Shown here: in pieces, positions 1-5,655 of the stretch
Position numbering within the stretch: the stretch's first letter is position 1
How the letters are laid out: each line of letters starts with the position of its first letter
Source: Gemmatimonadota bacterium
Lineage (GTDB): Bacteria > Gemmatimonadota > Gemmatimonadetes > Gemmatimonadales > Gemmatimonadaceae
Direction of reading: 5' to 3'
DNA: 5,655 nucleotides
Assembly (NCBI GenBank): GCA_003142495.1
Contig: PLMM01000272.1
Coordinates: forward strand, 1 to 5,655
The notes under the pieces: generated by a model
What the model was told of the DNA's origin: nothing
Database searches by the model: none
The model's input: only the letters and a program-made list of their open reading frames with translations
Program-made: the position numbers and the translations under genes

Positions 1-815
1 AGCAGCGGGTCGCGCGCGACGAGCGGCGCCATTGCGGGAGAGATCCCCGCGAGATCGAGCTCGCCGCTAGTCAATCCCGCAAATTTGGTCGCAGATTCGT
101 CGATCACCGCGATGATCACGCGACGAAGCCTGGGCGGGCCGCCCATCGCGGCGGGAAAGTCATCGTTGCGCGCGAGCTCCCAGCGCTGCCCCGCGTCGCG
201 GCGCACGAAGCGGAAGGGGCCGTTCCCGACCGGATGGACGGCAAAGCTGTCGGCGCGCATCGCCTCGCGCGGCGTGCGCGCGAGACGATGCTCGGGAACG
301 ATCGGGAGCTCGCAGAGGATCGGCGGAAAGCGCGGCTGCGCGGTCGCGAAGTGGATCGTGACCGTCGAATCATCGTCCGCGGCGACAGTCGTGATCTCGG
401 CGAGATCGGAGGCGCGTGGGAAGCCGGTGGCGGGATCGCGCGCGGCATTCAGGGTGTAGGCGACATCGCGCGCGGTGGTGGGAGTGCCGTCATCCCAGCG
501 GAGCGCAGAGATTAGCGCGAAGGTGAGTGCGCGCCGGTCCGCGGAGAAGCGCCACGCACGCGCATAGTAGGGCGTGGGCTCGAGCTGCGCGTCGTAGCGG
601 GCGAGCGTGACGAAGAGCGCGTAGCGCTGCACCTGCCTCGCGAGCGGATGGATCGTAACGAGCGGGTTGGCGCTCTCGAGATCGGCGCCGGATGCGATCA
701 CGACGGTGTCCGCGGCGCGCTGTGGCGCGCCGCATGCCGATGCACCGATGGCGAGCGCGAGCGCGCAGTTCGTCACGCGCGCGCGGGTTGACGCGCGCCG
801 CGTGCGCATCATCAT
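1..815 (-). CDS. ABC transporter substrate-binding lipoprotein, SBP_bac_5 (DppA/OppA-like) family, N-terminal part only
   Basis: Extracytoplasmic receptor that captures a peptide, nickel complex or oligosaccharide and delivers it to the divergent permeases. About 271 N-terminal residues are present; the gene continues past the left edge, whereas the family usually has 500-600. I translated the reverse strand from three consecutive in-frame ATGs (815, 812, 809). The N-terminus is arginine-rich, followed by a short hydrophobic stretch ending in IGASAC, a plausible but weak lipobox (Ala at -3) with Cys28 as the lipidation site. Family landmarks follow: WRFSAD...LTFAL (about 88-101), RWDDGTPTTARDVAYT (106-121), HPVGNGPFRFV (194-204) and the SGELDL segment (250-255), as in other SBP_bac_5 proteins. 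The start is uncertain. An in-frame GTG at 821 lies 10 bases after an AGGA (832-835), while the ATG at 815 has no ribosome binding site at normal distance. The substrate cannot be read from this fragment. Confidence 0.88.
   Translation of the reverse strand, partial: MMMRTRRASTRARVTNCALALAIGASACGAPQRAADTVVIASGADLESANPLVTIHPLARQVQRYALFVTLARYDAQLEPTPYYARAWRFSADRRALTFALISALRWDDGTPTTARDVAYTLNAARDPATGFPRASDLAEITTVAADDDSTVTIHFATAQPRFPPILCELPIVPEHRLARTPREAMRADSFAVHPVGNGPFRFVRRDAGQRWELARNDDFPAAMGGPPRLRRVIIAVIDESATKFAGLTSGELDLAGISPAMAPLVARDPL
788..815 (+). promoter_or_regulatory. Possible promoter of the permease operon, giving a leaderless transcript
   Basis: TTGACG at 788-793 matches the -35 consensus at five of six bases. 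After a 16-base spacer comes CATCAT at 810-815, which matches TATAAT at four of six, including the key A at position 2 and T at position 6. Transcription would then start about seven bases on, at or next to the ATG at 822. That fits the lack of any Shine-Dalgarno sequence before this gene. The -10 box overlaps the start codons of the divergent binding-protein gene, so the two genes could compete for RNA polymerase. The match is by eye only, and GC-rich phyla may use somewhat different promoter sequences. Confidence 0.35.
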
Positions 816-821
816 CCGCAC

Positions 822-1790
822 ATGCGATCCATCCTGCGGCAGCTCGCCGTCGCCCTCGCGCTTTTCTGGGTCGTGTTGAGCCTCACCTTTTTCCTCGTTC
901 GGGCCGCGCCCGGCGATCCGGTGACCTTCCTCGCGCCGCCGGCCGCCTCCGCGCCGGAGCTCGCGCGGCTCCGCGCCTCGCTCGATCTCGACGCGCCGCT
1001 CGCCGTCCAATATGGTCGCTGGGCGCGCGACGTATTCAAGGGGAAGCTCGGCACCAGCTTCGTGGCGCATCGCTCCGTCACGAGCGTGCTTGGCGACGCG
1101 ATTCCAATCTCGCTCGCACTCGGCGGGATCTCGCTGCTGCTCACCTTTCTCATCGGCGTCGCCGTAGGGAGCGTGCAGGGCGCGCACCGCGGCTCGCGCA
1201 CGGACAGCGCGCTCACGGTGCTGACGACGACTGTGTACGCGGCGCCGAGCTTCTGGCTTGCACTGTCGCTGATCGCGCTCTTCACGTACGGCGCAGCGCG
1301 CCTCGGGCTCCCCGCGTGGATGCGGCTGCCGGCGTTCGGCGTGCGCGACCCCGCGGGCGACTCGGGGCTCGCCGATCTCGTGCGCCACGCGATCCTCCCG
1401 GTGCTCACGCTCACGCTCGTCGGCGCGGCAGGGATCGCGCGATACGCGCGCACGGCGGTCGTCGAGCTGCTGCAGCTGCAATGGGTGCGCACGGCGGTGG
1501 CGAAGGGCACCCCCGCGCGCAGCGTGCACGCGCGACACGTGCTCGCGAATGCGCTCCCGACGCTGCTCATCCTCTTCGCGCTCGCGCTTCCGGGCGTGCT
1601 CGCGGGCTCCGTGTTCGTCGAGACGGTGTTCGGATGGCCCGGCGTCGGGCGGCTCATGGTGAGCTCCATCTTCGCGCGCGACTATCCGGTGGTCGTTGGT
1701 GCGACGGTGGTGTATGCGGCGCTCGTGATCCTCGCGAATCTCGCCGCGGATCTCGCGCTGCCGTTGGTTGACCCGAGACGACGCACGTGA
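822..1790 (+). CDS. ABC transporter permease, DppB/OppB type (BPD_transp_1)
   Basis: First of the two inner-membrane channel subunits of a Dpp/Opp/Nik-type importer. The length of 322 residues is usual for the family. The N-terminus carries the typical helix at about 7-27, ending in the signature RAAPGDP (27-33). Further membrane helices lie at about 98-119, 134-156, 187-207, 245-267 and 290-312. The cytoplasmic EAA loop that contacts the ATPase is at about 221-246 (VRTAVAKGTPARSVHARHVL). It is followed by the conserved VETVFGWPGVGRL (266-278), ARDYPVVVGA (285-294) and the terminal LVDPRRR. The ATG at 822 is chosen because it gives the standard family N-terminus. It has no Shine-Dalgarno sequence and lies six bases from the divergent binding-protein start. 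The stop overlaps the next permease start by four bases (GTGA), which implies translational coupling. The transported substrate is not evident; peptides, nickel and oligosaccharides are all known for this family. Confidence 0.95.
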   Translation: MRSILRQLAVALALFWVVLSLTFFLVRAAPGDPVTFLAPPAASAPELARLRASLDLDAPLAVQYGRWARDVFKGKLGTSFVAHRSVTSVLGDAIPISLALGGISLLLTFLIGVAVGSVQGAHRGSRTDSALTVLTTTVYAAPSFWLALSLIALFTYGAARLGLPAWMRLPAFGVRDPAGDSGLADLVRHAILPVLTLTLVGAAGIARYARTAVVELLQLQWVRTAVAKGTPARSVHARHVLANALPTLLILFALALPGVLAGSVFVETVFGWPGVGRLMVSSIFARDYPVVVGATVVYAALVILANLAADLALPLVDPRRRT

Positions 1791-2653
1791 TCGCCTTCTG
1801 GCGCGGCGCGAGCGGCCAGACGCGGGCGGCGGTAATCATGCTGCTCGCGCTCGCGCTGGGCGCACTGCTCGTCCCTGCGCTCGCGAGCACCGATCCACTC
1901 GCCATCGGCGATGCGCTCGCGCTTCGCCTGCTCCCTCCCTTCTCCGTCGACGCCGCGCACCACTTCCATTTGCTCGGCACGGACTCGTTTGGCCGCGATC
2001 TCTTCGTGCGCGCGATGCTCGCGGGGCGACTGTCACTCGCGGTCGGGATCGCGGGGTCGGCGCTCGCGGGCGCGGTTGGGATCGCGATCGGTGCGATCGG
2101 TGGATGGGAAGGTGGCGTGCTCGATCGCCTCGCGATGGCGATCGGCGACGTGCTGCTCGCCATCCCCCGCCTCGTGATCCTCCTCGTGTGCGCGGCGCTC
2201 TGGCCGCCGGGCGCGACAATGGTGACCACGATCCTCGTGCTCACCGGGTGGATGGGCGTCGCGCGGCTCGTGCGGGGCGAGGTGCGCGGCCTTCGCGCTC
2301 GCCCCTTCGTGGAGGGCGCGCGCGCGATGGGCGCGTCGCCATTGCGCGTGCTCTGGCGGCACGTCCTCCCCAACGCCCTCGCGCCCGCGATCGTCGCGAT
2401 AGCGCTCGGCGTCGGCAGCGCAGTGCTGCTCGAGAGCGGGCTCTCCTTTCTTGGCCTCGGCATCCAGCCGCCGCAGCCAAGTTGGGGGAACATGATCGCG
2501 GATGGGCGGGAGCTGATCGTGCTTGCGCCGTGGATCGCGCTCGCGCCCGGAACGGCGCTGATTCTCACCGTGCTCTCGTGCACGCTGCTCGGCGACGCCC
2601 TGCGCGCCCGGCTGGCCGGCGACGAGTTCGAGACGATGCGCGCGCGCTCCTAG
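1787..2653 (+). CDS. ABC transporter permease, DppC/OppC type (BPD_transp_1)
   Basis: Second inner-membrane channel subunit, pairing with the DppB-type protein encoded just before it. It has 288 residues, the usual length. The start is GTG at 1787, inside the preceding stop (GTGA), with no good ribosome binding site, so reinitiation by ribosomes finishing the first gene is likely. The DppC hallmark HLLGTDSFGRDLFVRAM is at about 61-77, after an N-terminal helix (about 14-33). Other helices are at about 84-104, 123-139, 143-160, 198-220 and 245-268. The EAA loop is at about 175-200 (EGARAMGASPLRVLWRHVLP), followed by ESGLSFLGLGIQPPQPSWG (216-234), a strongly conserved DppC block. The C-terminus has LLGDALRARL in place of the more usual GDALRDALDPR, and the last dozen residues look lineage-specific. 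The stop codon shares the palindrome CTAG with the stop of the convergent mannosidase gene. No ATPase gene follows. Confidence 0.95.
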   Translation: MIAFWRGASGQTRAAVIMLLALALGALLVPALASTDPLAIGDALALRLLPPFSVDAAHHFHLLGTDSFGRDLFVRAMLAGRLSLAVGIAGSALAGAVGIAIGAIGGWEGGVLDRLAMAIGDVLLAIPRLVILLVCAALWPPGATMVTTILVLTGWMGVARLVRGEVRGLRARPFVEGARAMGASPLRVLWRHVLPNALAPAIVAIALGVGSAVLLESGLSFLGLGIQPPQPSWGNMIADGRELIVLAPWIALAPGTALILTVLSCTLLGDALRARLAGDEFETMRARS

Positions 2654-5310
2654 CGCACGAGCAGGGTGACGATCGCACGGGATGGCGCGGTGAAGGCGAT
2701 GCGATTGTCTTGAATTGAGACTAATTCTCCCGGCGTTTCGTCCAGCCTTGATTCACGCGCCTCGTGCGCCGGAGAGCCGAGTGTCCACGCGCCGGCGGCG
2801 TCGCGCTCGGTGAGATTGACGCAGCGCAGCACGAGCCACGCACCATTCTCGCTGCTCTTGATCGCCGAGAGGGTCAGCCCTTCCCCGCCGAGCGCGACGC
2901 CCATCGTGGATTCGGGGATCGGCGTGGCGGAGCGCACGGTGCGTCCGGCGAGCGGATGCAGCACGTCGTCCGACGTGCGCTCGATCTCCGCGATCGTGGC
3001 GTCGTCGCGCGCGCCGTGCAGCAAAAGCGCGAAGCGGCCGCAGAACGCGCCCGGCTCCTGCGCCTCCGGCGTGCTCGCGGGCCACCCCGCGTGGCCGGGG
3101 CGCTCGGGGAGATCATTGCGCGAGAGCTCGCCCACCGCGCGCACGAGCGTGAGCGCGATGCCGCCGCTGGCGAGCGCCTCGTACTCGCCGAGTCCATCGG
3201 AATAGATCGTGGCGCCGCGACCGTGCGATGCGAGCGTCACGTAGCGCGCGAGCGGCGCGGTTGCGGGCGGCGTCTCCGTGGAATCGGCGGGCGCCGCGAT
3301 AGGCTTGCGACGCACCGGGCCGAAGGCGGCGTCGGCGAAGGACACGGCGCCGCCAAAGTCCGTTGCGATCCGAAGGCGAAGGCGATGATCGAGCAGACCG
3401 TTGTCGCCATCGACATCGATGCGCACGAAGCGCGCGCCCGAGTCGAGCGAGAGCGTGACGGTGCCAAGCGCGACGCGCGGAGTGAGCATCCGCAGCTGGT
3501 CGTAGTACTCGACCCGCCACTGGATCACGAGCGAGGCACGCAGCGGACCGCGAAGAGCGAGTCGCGGGTTCGAGAATTCCGCGAAGCGCGCGTCTCCGCG
3601 CGGCGACGGCGTGTAGAGATCGCCCGCGTCGGTGATGCTCTCGATGGCGAGAAGCGATGAGATCTCGCGCGAGCCGTCCATCGTGGCGATGCGGACGATG
3701 CCGCGCCCGTCGGACTCGACGCGGATCGCGCCATTCTGCATCGAGAGCCCCTCGGTGCGCACCTCGTCGGGAATTCGCGCGATGGTCGACGCGTCGCCGA
3801 TGTTCAGCGCGTAGGCGCGCGTGCCGTAGCCATCGATGTGCGACACCCACATCAACGCGCGCGTCGACTCGACGAAGTCGTTCCACGGATAGTGCTGCGG
3901 CGACTCGAGCCGCTCGTGCCGGCGCGTGCCGGTGAGTCGTTGCACCGGGACGTCGCCCGCGCCGAGCATCCAGTTGGGCAGCTGCGCGCCGATCGGCATC
4001 GCGGCGTCGCCGCCCGAGCCGGGCCCCACGCGCACGTGATCGCGCGCGAGCACCACTTCCACCTCGGCCACACCGGCTCTCGTGCGCGCGGCGGGATTGC
4101 ACACGACCACCGATGACTTCCATGTCGCGGGCGCGGAGCGCGTGGCGATGGCGTCGTAGCCGATGAGATCGAAGAGCGCATCTTCGCGCAGCCCCGCGGA
4201 TTGAATCTCCACATCCTCGAGCCGCGCGGCCATCGCGCGCGCGACGGCGTCGACGGAGCATCCGCAGAGCGTGTCGTGAGGCTGGCATTGCAGGAGCGCT
4301 TTCCACGCCGAGCGCATCAGCGGGTCGCGATTGACGCCGCCCACACGCTCGGCGAGCGCCACCCACGGCTCGGTGTTGCGGAGCAGCGAGCGCTCGGCGC
4401 GCGCCGCGCGGCGCTTGAGGGCGCTCCGCGTGGCGAAGGTGCCCTGCAGCGTCCACGCGTAGCCGTACGAATCGCGAAGCTCGCCGCTTACCGATTGTAT
4501 GTCGGGGGCGTTCGCAGCGGCGAGGATGATCGCCTGCGCGAAGTCGCCGAGGCTCGTGAGCCGGACGTCGTCGGGGCGCGCGGCGGCCGCGAGCGCGGTC
4601 ACGGCTCGTGCGCGACCGGCCTGCCGCGCGTGATGATCGGCGCCGTTGGGAAGGAGCACGTGCGCGAGGGTCGCGCGAGGAGCAAGCGTCGCTCGCAGCT
4701 CGCTCCATCGCTCGCGCGCGGACGTATCGTCGAGCGGCAGCGATGAGCCGAGCTCGTAGCCGCTCGGCGAGAGATGGTAGAGAAGCGCCGAGCTCCCATC
4801 CGGCGCGATCCAGCGGGCGACGTCGCCGCGCGGATGCCGTGCGCCGCCGTAGCCGCGCCAGAGTACGATGAGTAGCATCCCGAAGCCGGCGGCAATCGCG
4901 GGGAGCATCGCCGGATGCCCGAATGCGTCGGGAGAGTAGAGCACGCGCGGAGCCGTGGCGCCGAGCGCGTCGAGCACAGCGCGACCGGCGAGGAGATTGC
5001 GCACGAGCGATTCGCCCGAGGGGATCAGCTCATCGGCGAGCACGTACCACGGCCCCGCCTCGAGTGATCCGTCGCGCAATCGGGCGCGCAGCTCCTCGCG
5101 TCGCTCGGGTCGCACTTCTAGGTAGTCGTCTAACACGATCGCCTGCCCGTCGAGGAGAAAGGGCGCGATGTCCTCGCGATCATCGAGCAGCGCGTCGATG
5201 AGGGCGACGAGTCGCTGGCGAAAGCGGCCCACCGGGTGATACCACTCGCGATCCCAGTGCGTGTGGCTCACGACGTGAACGATCAGCGGCGGCTCGGCGG
5301 AAGCGGTCAT
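2650..5310 (-). CDS. Glycoside hydrolase family 38 alpha-mannosidase, MngB-like
   Basis: Retaining, metal-dependent (normally zinc) alpha-mannosidase of 886 residues, close to E. coli mannosylglycerate hydrolase MngB (about 877). The N-terminal catalytic domain (about 9-275) has HTHWDREWY (16-24), with His18 and Asp20 as expected metal ligands, then LLDGQAIVLDDYLEVRPE (52-69), GPWYVLADE (86-94), SGESLVRNLLAG (98-109) and YSPDAFGH (125-132), where Asp128 is the expected nucleophile. NGADHH (222-227) follows. The middle domain (about 275-375) holds QPHDTLCGCS (343-352), with His345 as another metal ligand. The C-terminal beta domains show GDLYTPSPRGD (563-573), NGLLDHRLRLR (637-647) and LTLVRAVGELSRNDLPERPG (720-739). 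All key residues appear intact. There is no signal peptide, so it should act in the cytoplasm on imported mannosides or on mannosylglycerate-type solutes. Substrate cannot be told from sequence. The ATG at 5310 lacks a Shine-Dalgarno sequence but gives the normal N-terminus. Confidence 0.95.
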   Translation of the reverse strand: MTASAEPPLIVHVVSHTHWDREWYHPVGRFRQRLVALIDALLDDREDIAPFLLDGQAIVLDDYLEVRPERREELRARLRDGSLEAGPWYVLADELIPSGESLVRNLLAGRAVLDALGATAPRVLYSPDAFGHPAMLPAIAAGFGMLLIVLWRGYGGARHPRGDVARWIAPDGSSALLYHLSPSGYELGSSLPLDDTSARERWSELRATLAPRATLAHVLLPNGADHHARQAGRARAVTALAAAARPDDVRLTSLGDFAQAIILAAANAPDIQSVSGELRDSYGYAWTLQGTFATRSALKRRAARAERSLLRNTEPWVALAERVGGVNRDPLMRSAWKALLQCQPHDTLCGCSVDAVARAMAARLEDVEIQSAGLREDALFDLIGYDAIATRSAPATWKSSVVVCNPAARTRAGVAEVEVVLARDHVRVGPGSGGDAAMPIGAQLPNWMLGAGDVPVQRLTGTRRHERLESPQHYPWNDFVESTRALMWVSHIDGYGTRAYALNIGDASTIARIPDEVRTEGLSMQNGAIRVESDGRGIVRIATMDGSREISSLLAIESITDAGDLYTPSPRGDARFAEFSNPRLALRGPLRASLVIQWRVEYYDQLRMLTPRVALGTVTLSLDSGARFVRIDVDGDNGLLDHRLRLRIATDFGGAVSFADAAFGPVRRKPIAAPADSTETPPATAPLARYVTLASHGRGATIYSDGLGEYEALASGGIALTLVRAVGELSRNDLPERPGHAGWPASTPEAQEPGAFCGRFALLLHGARDDATIAEIERTSDDVLHPLAGRTVRSATPIPESTMGVALGGEGLTLSAIKSSENGAWLVLRCVNLTERDAAGAWTLGSPAHEARESRLDETPGELVSIQDNRIAFTAPSRAIVTLLVR

Positions 5311-5369
5311 GGATTCGCAAAGCTGCGCGCGCCACGGCGTTCGTGCAACGCGGCGCGTCGATCGCGGGC

Positions 5370-5399
5370 AAAAAACGAGGCGACCCGAAGGCCGCCTCG
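5370..5399 (-). terminator. Intrinsic terminator of the small membrane protein gene
   Basis: Read leftwards, the transcript forms a 10-base-pair hairpin: CGAGGCG pairs with CGCCUCG (5393-5399 with 5376-5382), followed by one G-U pair and two C-G pairs closing a UUCG loop (5386-5389). Six U residues follow immediately (5370-5375). The cUUCGg loop is exceptionally stable and common in terminators. The hairpin starts 23 bases after the stop of the 49-residue membrane protein gene. It lies upstream of the mannosidase gene, so the two genes should be separate transcription units. In the opposite direction the stem contains an A-C mismatch and has no U run, so it is one-directional. Confidence 0.93.
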
Positions 5400-5422
5400 C
5401 TTACTACGGATCGCTCGTGCAG

Positions 5423-5572
5423 CTAGACGGCGGGCCGTCCGGTCACGAGGCGCCACACGATTGCGATGACCGCGAGGACGAGCAGCAGATGGATCAAGCC
5501 GCCGCCCACGTGGAGAACCACGAAGCCGAGCAGCCAAAGCACGAATAGGATAACCGCGATCGTCCACAACAT
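5423..5572 (-). CDS. Lmo0937/DUF5670 family small membrane protein, 49 residues
   Basis: Tiny inner-membrane protein of unknown function. It consists almost wholly of two hydrophobic helices (about 3-20 and 25-41) joined by the turn HVGGG (21-25), with a short basic tail (RLVTGRP). The N-terminus MLWTIAVILFVLWLLGF is characteristic of the Lmo0937 family, whose members are about 45-55 residues and occur across many phyla; no biochemical role is established to my knowledge. A longer reading from an ATG at 5638 is possible (71 residues), but its extra 22 residues are polar and arginine-rich and unlike the family. The ATG at 5572 also has a good Shine-Dalgarno site seven bases upstream, so the short form is preferred. 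An intrinsic terminator follows, and the gene appears to be monocistronic within this window. Confidence 0.88.
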   Translation of the reverse strand: MLWTIAVILFVLWLLGFVVLHVGGGLIHLLLVLAVIAIVWRLVTGRPAV

Positions 5573-5579
5573 TGACGGG

Positions 5580-5583
5580 CTCC
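5580..5583 (-). promoter_or_regulatory. Shine-Dalgarno site fixing the start of the small membrane protein
   Basis: On the reverse strand GGAG stands seven bases before the ATG at 5572. It is the only well-placed, convincing Shine-Dalgarno sequence in the window, and it supports the 49-residue form over the 71-residue reading. Confidence 0.75.
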
Positions 5584-5655
5584 GCGAAAGAGGGTTGTGT
5601 CGAACTCTTGCGCGGTGATCAAGCAACTCGCGTACCAACGGGCACTGAGGTAGCG

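Noticed and set aside
774..785. Alternating CACGCGCGCGCG tract near the divergent start as a Z-DNA element
   Set aside because: Such CG runs occur throughout this GC-rich window and inside coding sequence, so position alone is no evidence.
812..1669. Open frame of 285 residues antisense to the DppB-type permease
   Set aside because: Serine/arginine/threonine-rich composition with no family resemblance, lying wholly opposite a well-supported gene.
692..1771. Open frame of 359 residues on the forward strand overlapping the binding-protein start and the DppB-type gene
   Set aside because: Extremely arginine- and alanine-rich translation with no recognisable domain, in the +1 shifted frame of a clear permease; typical of spurious open frames in GC-rich DNA.
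1654..2583. Open frame of 309 residues antisense to the DppC-type permease
   Set aside because: Proline/serine/arginine-rich shadow with no motifs, opposite a clear permease.
2644..2656. Short hairpin GCGCT-CCT-AGCGC at the convergent stop codons as a terminator
   Set aside because: Stem of only five pairs, a three-base loop and no U run in either direction.
3113..4708. Open frame of 531 residues in another frame on the same strand as the mannosidase
   Set aside because: Low-complexity arginine/alanine translation inside the intact GH38 gene; no sign of a frameshift, as the GH38 frame is continuous with all motifs.
5320..5348. Possible mannosidase promoter TTGCAC-17 bases-CAGCTT on the reverse strand
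   Set aside because: Only three and two consensus matches respectively; too weak to call despite the suitable position.
5584..5655. Possible tRNA-like or structured RNA upstream of the small membrane protein gene (a TTCGA-like string)
   Set aside because: The flanks of the TTCGA string do not pair as a T arm, and no acceptor or anticodon stem could be drawn; it most likely holds the promoter, though no convincing hexamers were found.

Overview
This is a very GC-rich stretch of bacterial chromosome. Genes are tightly packed, almost every frame is open, and Shine-Dalgarno sites are mostly missing. The gene families are widespread. A lineage such as Gemmatimonadota or another GC-rich soil phylum would fit, but the assignment rests on base composition and gene style only. 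No mobile element, CRISPR array, rRNA or tRNA was seen.

Left part (1-2653): a peptide/nickel/oligosaccharide-type (Dpp/Opp) ABC importer. The gene for the substrate-binding lipoprotein reads leftwards from about position 815 and leaves the window after about 271 residues. Back to back with it, two inner-membrane permease genes read rightwards. The DppB-type gene (822-1790) and the DppC-type gene (1787-2653) overlap by a GTGA start/stop junction. The divergent start codons are only six bases apart, so each promoter must lie inside the other gene. A reasonable promoter at 788-815 would place the permease mRNA start on or next to its ATG, giving a leaderless transcript. No ATPase gene is visible. 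It must lie left of the window or elsewhere in the genome.

Middle and right part (2650-5310): one large leftward gene for a family GH38 alpha-mannosidase of the MngB-like bacterial type, with its metal-binding and catalytic motifs intact and no signal peptide. It converges on the DppC-type gene, and the palindrome CTAG supplies both stop codons.

Right end (5370-5655): a leftward gene for a 49-residue, two-helix membrane protein of the Lmo0937/DUF5670 family. It has a clear ribosome binding site and a textbook intrinsic terminator with a UUCG loop. The terminator separates it from the mannosidase gene, whose own promoter should lie in the 59 bases between.

A functional link is possible: oligosaccharide uptake by the importer followed by cytoplasmic cleavage by GH38. 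It is supported only by adjacency, since the genes converge and do not form an operon. I found no convincing new biological system here. The points worth checking are the compact gene junctions and start sites.
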